A stretch of DNA of 64,000 nt from Rhizobium gallicum bv. gallicum R602sp. GTDB taxonomy: Bacteria > Pseudomonadota > Alphaproteobacteria > Rhizobiales > Rhizobiaceae. This document shows, piece by piece, positions 54,327 to 62,950 of the stretch. The stretch lies in contig NZ_CP006879.1 in the NCBI RefSeq assembly GCF_000816845.1, positions 62,001-126,000 of the forward strand. The letters run 5' to 3'. Under the pieces are notes generated by a model that was not told the DNA's origin, ran no database searches, and worked only from the letters and a program-made list of their open reading frames with translations. The position numbers were made by a program, and so were the translations under genes. How positions within the stretch are numbered: the first letter of the stretch is position 1; every line of letters starts with the position of its first letter.

Positions 54327-54905
54327 CGCAATGGTCCTTGTGATCTAGCCGCCCAAACGCCCGTGTGATGCCTTCAATACCCTTCGTCGGTGAATCAGCA
54401 TAATCGTTTGTATTGATCGAATGCATCCGCATCATGGATGGATCGCCGCGCACTTTGGCCTCATCGTCGCGATGCCCTACTATGTCGAGGACTATCCCGA
54501 CATGATCGAGCCCGCTTACATCGCTACGGACTTTACTGGTGCGAGGCGGGGGGCAATGATCTCTGGGATTACGTCCCTCGGGAAATGGCGCGCTTTCGCC
54601 GCATGCTCGGCGAGAAGGCATTTTTGTTGACAGTGGATCTGGAGCTCCCCGAGGAGGAAGAGACCGTGAGGTCTGCCGATTACAAATCCGGAGGACATCG
54701 ACAACGAGTGCTATGAATATCTGCACGGCTGCGGCGAAGCCGAGGAGCACTCCGCCATCTATCACCTCGTATAGGGTGATGACGGCAAGGACGAGGTGGA
54801 ATGAGACGCGAGGCGGCAGATCCCGCCTCGCGTCTCTGCTCCAACATCGAAGCCCTGCCGGCCGGATCGACCGGCCAACAGGCCTGATGAAGAGATAGCT
54901 GATCG
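54327..54905. other. Interval without a supported gene
   Basis: About 580 bp lie between the RTX gene and the IS6 element. Plus-strand frames at 54421-54630 and 54438-54716 overlap in different registers (fragments MPYYVEDYPDMIEPAYIATD and YWCEAGGNDLWDYVPREMAR). They may represent one decayed gene with a frameshift. I do not recognise the family. A long minus-strand frame across the region looks like a shadow. Confidence 0.35.
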
Positions 54906-54913
54906 GCTTGACC
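54906..54913. repeat. Left target-site duplication of the IS6 element
   Basis: GCTTGACC, identical to 55725-55732 on the other side of the element. Removing the IS and one copy reconstructs the presumed pre-insertion sequence. Confidence 0.85.
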
Positions 54914-55724
54914 GGCGATGTCACGTTGTTTCACGAACGCGCGGACAAGGGCCTTGCCGGTGAACTCAGGCAACTGCGCCGGTCACGGCTTTCCACTGCG
55001 CCATGGCGCGGAGCCGATGAATGTAGGTGGATAGAGCCGAGTGTTTCTGGCGGGGCGGGACGAAAAGGGTCTCGGACGGCTGAGAAGACTGAGATAAAAC
55101 GTTGCAAGCCGCCGGCAGATCGAAATCCCCTGCATTATCCGTTCTCGTTTGCGAAGTGGCACGTGAGAATTCTCAGCGCGATTGTTCAGGCCTTTGTGCG
55201 ATCGATGTTCGATAGCGGGCATCACGTCCCGTCTTGCCGCCCCATATGAGCGCAGCTTGTCGGTGACGATGCGCGTCGGCACCCGTCCTTGCTTCTTCAG
55301 CAGTCTGACCAGTAAACCGCTTGGCAGCTTTGGTGTCGCGGCGGGCCTGAACGATCTCGTCGAGAACATAGCCCTCCTGATCAACGGGGCGCCAAAGCCA
55401 ATGTTTTCGGCCGCCGATGGAAATCACGACCTCGTCCAGATGCCAGACATCTTTTCGCGACGGCTTCTTCCTACGCAACTGCTTGGCGTAAGCGGCCCCG
55501 AATTTGCGACCCCATCGCCGTATCGCTTCGTAAGACACAACAATGCCGCGCTCTAACAACATTTCCTCGACCAACCTGAGGCTTAAAGGAAACCGGAAAT
55601 ATAGCCAGACCGCATGCGCGATGATCTGCGGTGGAAAGCGGTGGTTCTTGTAGCTGATGGACGATGCGTTCATCTCAACCGAATTATCCGCCAACCGTTA
55701 AGGTGCCGACAACGTGACATCGCC
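54914..55724 (-). mobile_element. IS6-family insertion sequence with intact ends and target duplication
   Basis: This 811-bp element is bounded by perfect 16-bp terminal inverted repeats, GGCGATGTCACGTTGT at 54914-54929 and its reverse complement at 55709-55724. It is flanked by a perfect 8-bp direct repeat GCTTGACC (54906-54913 and 55725-55732). Size, GG-start ends and 8-bp duplication are characteristic of IS6. The single transposase gene on the minus strand carries frameshifts. Confidence 0.9.
54966..55694 (-). pseudogene. IS6-family transposase, frameshifted
   Basis: The first frame (start 55694) encodes the HTH and DDE core: KNHRFPPQIIAHAVWLYFRF, LVEEMLLERGIVVSYEAIRR, then WHLDEVVISIGGRKHWLWR. 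Near 55310 the frame shifts and the next segment LLVRLLKKQGRVPTRIVTDK, LRSYGAARRDVMPAIEH, AENSHVPLRKRERIMQG continues. A last shift leads to LSTYIHRLRAMAQWKAVTGA and a stop at 54966-54968. All the pieces of a DDE transposase of about 240 residues are present, but at least two indels prevent a continuous product. Confidence 0.85.
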
Positions 55725-55732
55725 GCTTGACC
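55725..55732. repeat. Right target-site duplication of the IS6 element
   Basis: GCTTGACC, the second copy of the 8-bp duplication, about 150 bp upstream of the monooxygenase operon start. Confidence 0.85.
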
Positions 55733-55831
55733 TGTTCTGACAGCTTTCCGGCATCCAATTTTGCATCTTGGGCGCGGCCGCTTTTTTCACGCAACGCCGT
55801 CGAAAGAGAATGTCATTTCTTATAATGAAGT

Positions 55832-55858
55832 TTGTCTACTGATTTTATAGACTATAAT
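55832..55858 (+). promoter_or_regulatory. Possible promoter and dyad of the monooxygenase operon
   Basis: TTGTCT (55832-55837) and TATAAT (55853-55858) are separated by 15 bp, about 30 bp upstream of the first gene. A short inverted repeat, GTCTA-N9-TAGAC (55834-55852), lies between them and could be an operator. The spacing is shorter than ideal, so this is tentative. Confidence 0.4.
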
Positions 55859-55886
55859 TTGCAACCAGCGAGCGGATCGTGGTGTC

Positions 55887-56879
55887 ATGACCTACCTCCT
55901 CAGCCTTCTCGACAAAAGCCCGATCGAACAGGGTCTCACCGCTGTAGATGCATTGCGGGCGACGGTGAAGATTGCCGCCCGGGCCGAGGAACTCGGTTAT
56001 CACCGCTTCTGGGTCGCGGAACATCACAACATGTCCAACCTGGCGAGTTCAGCGCCGGAGGCGCTGATAGCATATCTTCTCGCTAGGACATCGAGAATAC
56101 GGGTCGGCTCCGGCGGCGTCATGCTGCAGCACTACAGCGCCTACAAGGTCGCCGAAACCTTCAATCTTCTGGCATCGCTTGCCCCGGGACGCGTCGATCT
56201 CGGTGTCGGCAAGGCGCCGGGCGGATTTCCGCTCGCAACGCGCGCCCTGCAGCTTGCCGTCGATCCGGCGAGAAAGCCGGATTTTGCAAGCCAGCTTTCC
56301 GATCTCAACACCTATCTTGCCGCCGATCCCAGTTACGACGGTGCGCAGGCGACTCCTTTCCCGCCGAGGGCTCCAGAGCGCTTCTTGCTCGGCGCCAGCG
56401 TCGAAAGCGCCGAACTCGCGGCCGAGAAGGGCTGGGACCTTGTCTTCGCCGGCCACCTGAATGGCGATCCCGACAATCTGCGCCAGACCTTCGAAGCCTA
56501 TGAACGGGCCTCGGGCGGCAAGCGCCCCCTGCTGGCTCTCGCAGCTTTCGCCGCCGAAAGCGAGGACTATGCCCGCGAGCGTGTCGGAGACTTGCACATC
56601 GTCAAGGTGTTCCTGCCGAACGGCCAGACCGTCAATGTCGGCAGCGAGGAGCAGGCGGCCGAATTCGCCCGGCAGGCCGGTGTCACGGATTACCGGATCG
56701 AGGAGAAGGTGCCGAACGTGCTGCACGGCACCGCAAAACAGATCCGCAAGCAACTGGACGAGCTCCACCACCGCTACGGCGTCAAGGAGTTCGTGCTCGA
56801 CACGCCGGCGCTTTCAACCGCTGACCGCCTGGCCTCCATCGAGCTGCTCGCCGCCGAGCGCCTTTCCCTCGTCGCCTGA
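55887..56879 (+). CDS. Luciferase-like flavin monooxygenase (LLM class, MsnO8-type)
   Basis: This 330-residue bacterial-luciferase-fold protein starts MTYLLSLLDKSPIEQGLTAV. Family landmarks are EELGYHRFWVAEHHNMSNLA, the RIRVGSGGVMLQHYSAYKVA strand, and APGRVDLGVGKAPGG. It uses reduced flavin and O2 for C-S, C-N or similar oxygenation. It is first in a co-directional operon with a second monooxygenase, an amidohydrolase, an acetyltransferase and an amino-acid transporter. An oxidative step on an S- or N-substituted amino acid is inferred. Confidence 0.88.
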   Translation: MTYLLSLLDKSPIEQGLTAVDALRATVKIAARAEELGYHRFWVAEHHNMSNLASSAPEALIAYLLARTSRIRVGSGGVMLQHYSAYKVAETFNLLASLAPGRVDLGVGKAPGGFPLATRALQLAVDPARKPDFASQLSDLNTYLAADPSYDGAQATPFPPRAPERFLLGASVESAELAAEKGWDLVFAGHLNGDPDNLRQTFEAYERASGGKRPLLALAAFAAESEDYARERVGDLHIVKVFLPNGQTVNVGSEEQAAEFARQAGVTDYRIEEKVPNVLHGTAKQIRKQLDELHHRYGVKEFVLDTPALSTADRLASIELLAAERLSLVA

Positions 56880-56903
56880 CCGTTTCCAAAAAGGATTGAT
56901 CCC

Positions 56904-58253
56904 ATGGCTCAAAAACACGTCACGTTCGGCATCATGCTGCAGGGTCCCGGCGGTCACATGAATGCCTGGAAGCATCCAAGCGGACCGGCCGATGCCAGCG
57001 TCAATTTCGACTTCTTCGTGACGACGGCGCGCAAGGCCGAGGCGGCGGGCATCGCTTTCGCCTTCGTCGCCGACGGGCTCTACATCAACGAGCAGTCGAT
57101 CCCGCATTTCCTCAACCGGTTTGAGCCGATCGCCATTCTCTCGGCGCTGGCGGCCTCCACCTCGAAGATCGGCCTCGTCGGTACGGTTTCGACTTCCTAC
57201 AGCGATCCCTTCACCATTGCCCGCCAGTTTGCCTCGATCGATCTCATCAGCAGCGGCAGGGCAGGGTGGAATGCGGTGACCTCGCCGCTCGAGGGGTCGG
57301 GACGCAATTACAATCGCGAGCATCCCGAGCACGAACTGCGCTACGAGATCGCCGAGGACTACATCGATGCGATCAAGGGCCTGTGGGATTCCTGGGACGA
57401 CGACGCTTTCGTGCGCAATCGCGAGACCGGCGTTTTTGTCGACAAGGCGAAGATGCATCGCCTCAACCATAAGGGCCGTTTTTTCCGCATCGAGGGGCCG
57501 CTCAATATCGGCCGCTCAAAGCAGGGCCAGCCCGTCGTCTTCCAGGCGGGCGCTTCGGATTCCGGCATCAGGCTTGCCGGCAAGCATGCCGACGCCGTCT
57601 TCACCAATGGCGGGCCGTTGGAAGAGGCGCAAGCCTTCTACCGTCAGCTCAAGGATAGCGTCATTGCTCATGGACGGCCTGCGGCGGAAGTCGGCGTCTA
57701 TCCGGGCATCGGCCCGATCGTGGGGAAGACGTCCGAGGAAGCGGAAGCCAAGTACGAGACGATCCGCAATCTCGTCACCATCGAGGAGGCGCTCCTCTAT
57801 CTCGGCCGTTTCTTTGATCACCATGATTTCAGCGTCTACCCGCTCGATGAGGCGTTCCCTGACATTGGCGATATCGGCAGGAACAATTTCCGCGCCACCA
57901 CCGACCGCATCAAAAGGACAGCGCGCGAGAAGGGGCTGACGCTTCGGCAGGTCGCGCTCGATTCCGCGACGCCGCGCACCGCCTTCATCGGCACGGCGGA
58001 GCATATTGCCGATGAGATCATCCGCTGGGTGGATCATGGCGCCGCCGACGGCTTCATTCTCGGCTTCCCCGTCATCGCCGAAGGCTTTGCGGATATCGCC
58101 GAGCACGTTCTGCCGATCCTGACCGAGCGCGGCTATTTCGATCCGGTCCTGAAGGGCGAGACGCTGCGCGACCATCTGGGCCTGCCCTTCAGGGAAAGCC
58201 GGTATGCGGCGGGCGCCGATCAGCTCGAGCAAGGAAGGGCTGTCGGCGCCTGA
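56904..58253 (+). CDS. FMNH2-dependent monooxygenase, NtaA/SnaA/DszA family
   Basis: This 449-residue luciferase-fold enzyme has the NtaA/DszA signatures: LQGPGGHMNAWKHPSG at the start, FAFVADGLYINEQSI, STSYSDPFTIARQFASIDLI, then SSGRAGWNAVTSPLEGSGRN. The end is VLPILTERGYFDPVLKGETL then RDHLGLPF. Relatives act on nitrilotriacetate, dibenzothiophene sulfone and S-substituted N-acetylcysteine compounds (YtnJ/CmoJ, YxeK). The gene follows the first monooxygenase by 24 bp. A partner flavin reductase is not present in the window. Confidence 0.93.
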   Translation: MAQKHVTFGIMLQGPGGHMNAWKHPSGPADASVNFDFFVTTARKAEAAGIAFAFVADGLYINEQSIPHFLNRFEPIAILSALAASTSKIGLVGTVSTSYSDPFTIARQFASIDLISSGRAGWNAVTSPLEGSGRNYNREHPEHELRYEIAEDYIDAIKGLWDSWDDDAFVRNRETGVFVDKAKMHRLNHKGRFFRIEGPLNIGRSKQGQPVVFQAGASDSGIRLAGKHADAVFTNGGPLEEAQAFYRQLKDSVIAHGRPAAEVGVYPGIGPIVGKTSEEAEAKYETIRNLVTIEEALLYLGRFFDHHDFSVYPLDEAFPDIGDIGRNNFRATTDRIKRTAREKGLTLRQVALDSATPRTAFIGTAEHIADEIIRWVDHGAADGFILGFPVIAEGFADIAEHVLPILTERGYFDPVLKGETLRDHLGLPFRESRYAAGADQLEQGRAVGA

Positions 58254-58270
58254 GGCGCCGGCGAATCGCC

Positions 58271-59470
58271 ATGGACACCATTGCTCAGAACCCGCGCAGC
58301 AACGATCCAGTCGAAAAGGGCATCGCCGCGTATCTCGACGAGATCATCGCGCTTCGCCACGATCTGCACCAATATCCGGAGCTTGCCTTTCAGGAGCTCA
58401 GGACCAGCAAGCTCGTGGCATCCCGCCTTTCCTCCTGGGGCTATGAGGTGGCGACGGGCGTTGCCGGCACCGGCATCGTTGCCACCCTCAGACGTGGTGA
58501 GGGCAGGAAGCGGATCGGCATCCGGGCCGACATGGACGCGCTGCCGATCGAGGAGGCGACCGACCTTTCCTATGCCAGCAGCAATCCCGGCGTCATGCAT
58601 GCCTGCGGCCATGACGGTCATACCGCGATCCTGCTGGCGGCCGCCCGCTATCTCGCCGAAAACGGCAATTTCAGCGGCACGCTCAGGCTGATCTTCCAGC
58701 CCGCCGAGGAGATCGGCGCCGGCGCCCGCAAGATGATTGCCGAAGGCCTGTTCGAACGGTTTCCCGTCGATGCGGTCTTCGGTTTGCACAACTGGCCGGG
58801 TGTACCGACGGGGCAATTCGGTTTCGTCACCGGCCCGGCCATGGCCTCGGTCGATCAGGCGGTGATCAAAATCGTCGGCAAGGGCGGCCACGGCGCCGAG
58901 CCGCACCGCGCCGTCGATCCGGTGCTGGCTTCCGCCTCCTTCATCACCGCGCTGCAAAGCGTCGTCTCGCGCAATGTCGATCCGCAGGATATGGCGGTCG
59001 CCACCGTTGGCTCGATCCATGCCGGCTCCGCCTCGAATGTCATACCCGAGAGCGTGGAAATGAAACTCACCATGCGGGCCTTCAGCGAGGAGGTTCGCCA
59101 GCTGCTGCAGGAGCGTATTCCAGCCCTTGCCCGTGCCCAGGCCGAAAGCTTCGGCGCGGCGGCGGATGTGAACTACCGGCTTGGCTTTCCGGCGCTGGTC
59201 AATCACGCCAAAGAGACGGCATTTGCCCGTGATGTCGCCTATGACGCACTCGGCCCCGCGGCTATCGAGAGGGATTTCCGGCCGAGAACCGCGAGCGAGG
59301 ATTTTGCCTTCCTGCTGCAGGCCAATCCCGGCAGCTACCTTTTCGTCGGCAATGGCGACAGCGCCCCTCTCCACAGCGCCCACTACGATTTCAACGACGC
59401 GATCATCGCGCCGGCCGCCCGCTACTGGGTGCGGCTCGCCGAAACCTTCCTCACTGATGACAACGGGTGA
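58271..59470 (+). CDS. M20-family amidohydrolase (N-acyl-amino-acid deacylase type)
   Basis: This 399-residue M20D peptidase/amidohydrolase shows IRADMDALPIEEATDLSYAS and HACGHDGHTAILLAAARYLA (metal ligands), FQPAEEIGAGARKMI (catalytic Glu), GLHNWPGVPTGQFG, and a dimerisation domain with GKGGHGAEPHRAVDPVL. The C-terminal RTASEDFAFLLQANPGSYLF is conserved. Family members hydrolyse hippurate, IAA conjugates or N-acetyl-amino acids. Beside a GNAT enzyme and an NtaA-type monooxygenase, a deacetylase of N-acetyl-S-substituted cysteine (SndA/YtnL-like) is a good hypothesis. Confidence 0.93.
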   Translation: MDTIAQNPRSNDPVEKGIAAYLDEIIALRHDLHQYPELAFQELRTSKLVASRLSSWGYEVATGVAGTGIVATLRRGEGRKRIGIRADMDALPIEEATDLSYASSNPGVMHACGHDGHTAILLAAARYLAENGNFSGTLRLIFQPAEEIGAGARKMIAEGLFERFPVDAVFGLHNWPGVPTGQFGFVTGPAMASVDQAVIKIVGKGGHGAEPHRAVDPVLASASFITALQSVVSRNVDPQDMAVATVGSIHAGSASNVIPESVEMKLTMRAFSEEVRQLLQERIPALARAQAESFGAAADVNYRLGFPALVNHAKETAFARDVAYDALGPAAIERDFRPRTASEDFAFLLQANPGSYLFVGNGDSAPLHSAHYDFNDAIIAPAARYWVRLAETFLTDDNG

Positions 59471-59478
59471 CGAACGAT

Positions 59479-60030
59479 ATGAGCGATACGTTTCTCTATA
59501 CGAGCCCCCTCGATCCCCGCGCCAAGCCGCTGATCGATGAATTGATCCACGAATATGACAGCCGCTACGGCACCTATTTCAATGCCGAAGGCGCCGCAGC
59601 CGAATTGAACCGCTATCCCCCCGAAGCTTTCGCGCCGCCTCACGGCAATTTTCTCCTGTTGATCCGCAATGGCGAAACCATCGGCGGCGGCGCCTTCAAG
59701 CATTCCGACGATCGCACCGCCGAGTTCAAACGCATCTGGACACGCACGGACCTGCGCCGCCAGGGCCTTGCCCGCAAGGTGCTGGTGGAACTGGAGGCTC
59801 AGGCGGCCCGCCAGGGATACACCCGCATCTATCTGACGACCGGTTTCCGTCAGCCCGAGGCCGTCGGCCTCTATCTGAATTATGGCTATACCGCTCTCTT
59901 CGACACATCAGTTGATCCCGAGATCTACAAGAGCCTGCCTTTCGAGAAGGATATCACCCATCTCGTTCCACCGGTCTTCGGCACCGAGGCGGCCGAACCG
60001 CGCCTGCGCGTGGCCGGAGCAAATCTCTGA
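59479..60030 (+). CDS. GNAT-family N-acetyltransferase
   Basis: This protein of about 183 residues starts MSDTFLYTSPLDPRAKPLID. The acetyl-CoA core is FKRIWTRTDLRRQGLARKVL (motif A, RRQGLA), followed by EAQAARQGYTRIYLTTGFRQ and EAVGLYLNYGYTAL (motif B). A GTG at 59467, overlapping the amidohydrolase stop, would add four residues. In the Bacillus ytm/yxe operons a GNAT (SnaA/SnaB) acetylates the S-substituted cysteine before oxidation; this gene occupies the equivalent place in gene content. Confidence 0.9.
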   Translation: MSDTFLYTSPLDPRAKPLIDELIHEYDSRYGTYFNAEGAAAELNRYPPEAFAPPHGNFLLLIRNGETIGGGAFKHSDDRTAEFKRIWTRTDLRRQGLARKVLVELEAQAARQGYTRIYLTTGFRQPEAVGLYLNYGYTALFDTSVDPEIYKSLPFEKDITHLVPPVFGTEAAEPRLRVAGANL

Positions 60031-60065
60031 AGGCGACAAGACGATAATCATAAAAGGGAAGCACA

Positions 60066-61841
60066 ATGGCACTGACGACGGATTTCGCGGGCATTGAGCC
60101 AGGCAGCAGAACGGCAGAACCGAAGCAGGACTATTCCCGTTACCGCATCGTGCCGGCGCGCCATCCCGAGCGGCTCGCAGGCACGATATTCGCGGCCGTC
60201 GTCATCATTGCCGTGCTCTATTCCACCTTCACCAATCCGCGCTGGGGTTGGAGCGTCTTTGCCGAATGGTTCTTTGCCGAACCAGTGCTCGTCGGCCTCG
60301 GCAGGACATTGCTCCTGACTGCTCTTGCCGCCATATCGGGCTCCATCCTCGGAACAGCCCTGGCGCTTGCCCGCGTCTCCAAGTCGCCGCTGCTATCAGG
60401 CCTTTCCTGGGGTTATATCTGGCTGCTGCGCTCGATCCCTATGATCGTGCTGCTCCTGATATTGAACAATCTCGGCTATCTCTATGAAACGATCAGGATC
60501 GGCATCCCGTTCACCGATAGGGTCTTGTTCGATTACCCCACGGTGCAGCTGCTGACGCCCTTCGCCGCTGCCTACCTCGGCCTGACGCTCAACCAGTCGG
60601 CCTTCTTCGCCGAGATCGTCCGCGGCGGCATTCTGTCGGTGGATCATGGGCAGCTGGAGGCCGCAGCCGCACTCGGTCTGCCGCGCCGCCGCCAGGCCTT
60701 CCGCATCGTGCTGCCGCAGGCCATGCGCTCCATCCTGCCGACCGGTTTCAACGAGCTCATCGGATTGGCGAAAAGCACCTCCGTCGTCTATGTGCTGGCG
60801 CTGCCAGAGCTCTTCTATACGGTCCAGGTGATCTACCGCCGCAATCTCGAAGTCATTCCGCTGCTGATGGTCGCAACGGTCTGGTATCTGATCATCATGA
60901 CGGTGCTGTCGGTCGCCCAGCACTATATCGAGCGCTATTTCTCCAAGGGCGCCGTGCGCAATCCGACACCGCTGCCCTTTCAGGCGTTTTTCGAGCGCTT
61001 CCGCCGGCCGCTCCCTGTGCTGGAGACGGCGACCGATAGAATCCGCAAAATCGGCTTCCATGATGCGACGGCTATGCGGCCAGGTGGTGCGGTGCGCATC
61101 CACGGCATCACGAAAAGTTTCGGCTCGCTGAAGGTACTCGACGATGTCGAGCTCAACCTGCCGGCCGGCAGCGTGACCGCCATTCTTGGCCCCTCCGGTT
61201 CGGGAAAGTCGACGCTGCTGCGGTCGATCAATCACCTGGAGCGTGTCGACGAAGGCTTCATCTCCGTCGACGGCGATTTCGTCGGCTATAGCAGGAAGGG
61301 CGACATGCTCCATGAGCTCAAGGAGAAGGATATCCTGAAACGCCGCGCCGATATCGGCATGGTCTTCCAGAGCTTCAATCTCTTCCCGCATCTGACCGTG
61401 CTCGAAAACCTCATCGAAGCTCCGATCGAGGTCCGTGGCGTCGGCCGCGAGGAAGCCGTGCTGCTGGCGCAGGAACTTCTTGCCCGTATCGGCCTTAGCG
61501 ACAAGGTCAATGCCTACCCGCGCCAGCTCTCCGGCGGCCAGCAGCAGCGGGTCGCCATCGCTCGGGCGCTGGCGCTCCGCCCCAAGGTTCTGCTCTTTGA
61601 CGAGCCGACTTCCGCACTCGATCCGGAACTCGTCGGCGAGGTCCTCGACGTCATCAAGGAACTGGCCCGCACCGGCACGACGCTCGTCATCGTCACCCAT
61701 GAAATCGGTTTTGCCCGCGAAGTCGCCGACACCGTCGTCTTCATGGAGAGCGGCAGCATTCTGGAGGCCGGTCCGCCGGCCAGGATCTTCACGCAAGCGG
61801 AGCATCCTCGAACGCGCGAATTCCTTGCCAAGGTTCTCTAG
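60066..61841 (+). CDS. Fused amino-acid ABC transporter permease-ATPase
   Basis: This 591-residue protein joins a polar-amino-acid permease to its ATPase. Residues about 40-300 contain the HisM/GlnP-type membrane domain (LRSIPMIVLLLILNNLGYLY; EAA loop QLEAAAALGLPRRRQAFRIV). After a linker, residues about 345-590 are the ATPase: GPSGSGKSTLLRSIN, VFQSFNLFPHLTVLENLIEA, LSGGQQQRVAIARALALRPK, LLFDEPTSALDPELVG and VTHEIGFAREVADTV. In most organisms these are separate genes. Binding proteins follow immediately downstream. It probably imports a cysteine- or methionine-like compound. Confidence 0.95.
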   Translation: MALTTDFAGIEPGSRTAEPKQDYSRYRIVPARHPERLAGTIFAAVVIIAVLYSTFTNPRWGWSVFAEWFFAEPVLVGLGRTLLLTALAAISGSILGTALALARVSKSPLLSGLSWGYIWLLRSIPMIVLLLILNNLGYLYETIRIGIPFTDRVLFDYPTVQLLTPFAAAYLGLTLNQSAFFAEIVRGGILSVDHGQLEAAAALGLPRRRQAFRIVLPQAMRSILPTGFNELIGLAKSTSVVYVLALPELFYTVQVIYRRNLEVIPLLMVATVWYLIIMTVLSVAQHYIERYFSKGAVRNPTPLPFQAFFERFRRPLPVLETATDRIRKIGFHDATAMRPGGAVRIHGITKSFGSLKVLDDVELNLPAGSVTAILGPSGSGKSTLLRSINHLERVDEGFISVDGDFVGYSRKGDMLHELKEKDILKRRADIGMVFQSFNLFPHLTVLENLIEAPIEVRGVGREEAVLLAQELLARIGLSDKVNAYPRQLSGGQQQRVAIARALALRPKVLLFDEPTSALDPELVGEVLDVIKELARTGTTLVIVTHEIGFAREVADTVVFMESGSILEAGPPARIFTQAEHPRTREFLAKVL

Positions 61842-61933
61842 CGCCGGACAGCGCTGGTGAAATGCCGGGCCGCGACGGGCTGCTCCGGTCGAACGACAAC
61901 AACCACAATCTTAAGATGAATTGGAGAAGGGGC

Positions 61934-62878
61934 ATGGCATTTACAGATAGAATAAGGCTTCTCATAGCGGGAGCCGTCACCATTGGCGCGATCGGTTTCG
62001 GTTCCGCTCAGGCGCAGCAGAAGTTCGATCTCAGCCCCGAACAGCCGAACCGGCTGCGGGTGGAAAAGAACGAGAAGCGTATCGCCGAAATCAAGGACTT
62101 CATGTTCGTCGAGAACGGTGTCTTCACCGTCGGCATCAGCTCCAGCGGTAATCTGCCGCTGCACGACTATGCCTCCGATTCCAAAACGGTCATCGGTTAT
62201 GACGTCGATCTCGCCCAGGCGATTGCCGACAGTCTTGGCCTGAAGCTCAACCTCGTTTCCGTTGCCTGGGCCGATTGGCCGCTGGGGCTCACCTCCGGCA
62301 AGTTCGACGCGGTGATCTCGAATGTGACCGTCACGGAAGAACGCAAGGAGAAATTCGATTTCTCGACCTACCGCAAGGATGAGCTGGGCTTCTACGTCAG
62401 GGCCGACAATCCGATCACGGCGATCAAGGAGCCGAAAGATATTGCCGGCCTGAAGGTCATCACCGATGCCGGCACCAACCAGGAGAAGATCCTCCTGGAA
62501 TGGGATCGGCAGAATGTCGCGGCCGGTCTCAAGCCGATCGAGGTGCAGTATTACGATGACGATGCGGTCAAGGATCTCGCCGTTCAGTCCGGCAGAGCCG
62601 ATGCCGTCTTCAGCGTCAATGCCACGCAGGCCTATGCGGCGGGCATCAACGGCAAGACGAAGCTCGTCGGCACCGTCAGCGGCGGCTGGCCGATCACGGC
62701 CGAGATCGCAGTCACCACACGCAAGGGCAGCGGCCTGGCGGCGCCCTTGACCGATGTCGTCAACGACCTGATTGCCAGCGGTGCGTACAAGAAGATCCTC
62801 GACACCTGGAATCTCGGCCCCGAGGCGATCGACAAGGCCCAGACCAACCCGCCCGGCCTGCCGAAGAGCGGTTCGTAA
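61934..62878 (+). CDS. Amino-acid ABC transporter solute-binding protein (family 3), copy 1
   Basis: This 314-residue periplasmic protein has a signal peptide (MAFTDRIRLLIAGAVTIGAI, cleavage near SAQA). The PBPb/family-3 core is clear: FTVGISSSGNLPLHDYASDS, IGYDVDLAQAIADSLGLKLN, LTSGKFDAVISNVTVTEERK and DFSTYRKDELGFYV. It ends TNPPGLPKSGS. ATG 61934 follows GGAGAAGGGG; a frame from 61862 would add an unlikely leader. It pairs with the fused transporter just upstream. Confidence 0.94.
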   Translation: MAFTDRIRLLIAGAVTIGAIGFGSAQAQQKFDLSPEQPNRLRVEKNEKRIAEIKDFMFVENGVFTVGISSSGNLPLHDYASDSKTVIGYDVDLAQAIADSLGLKLNLVSVAWADWPLGLTSGKFDAVISNVTVTEERKEKFDFSTYRKDELGFYVRADNPITAIKEPKDIAGLKVITDAGTNQEKILLEWDRQNVAAGLKPIEVQYYDDDAVKDLAVQSGRADAVFSVNATQAYAAGINGKTKLVGTVSGGWPITAEIAVTTRKGSGLAAPLTDVVNDLIASGAYKKILDTWNLGPEAIDKAQTNPPGLPKSGS

Positions 62879-62886
62879 TGTCTATG

Positions 62887-62918
62887 GGGACGGACGGCCG
62901 TTCGAGCCGCTCCGTCCC
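62887..62918 (+). terminator. Stem-loop between the two binding-protein genes
   Basis: GGGACGGA pairs with TCCGTCCC and an inner CGGC pairs with GCCG, with one bulged base. The hairpin lies 8 bp after the first binding-protein stop. There is no T-run; differential mRNA stability or attenuation within the operon is the likely role. Confidence 0.55.
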
Positions 62919-62950
62919 TGACTTTCACTGCAAACGGAGACATATCGCAC

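Noticed and set aside
60396-61805. A 469-residue minus-strand frame opposite the fused ABC transporter
   Set aside because: The plus-strand gene has complete permease and ATPase motifs.
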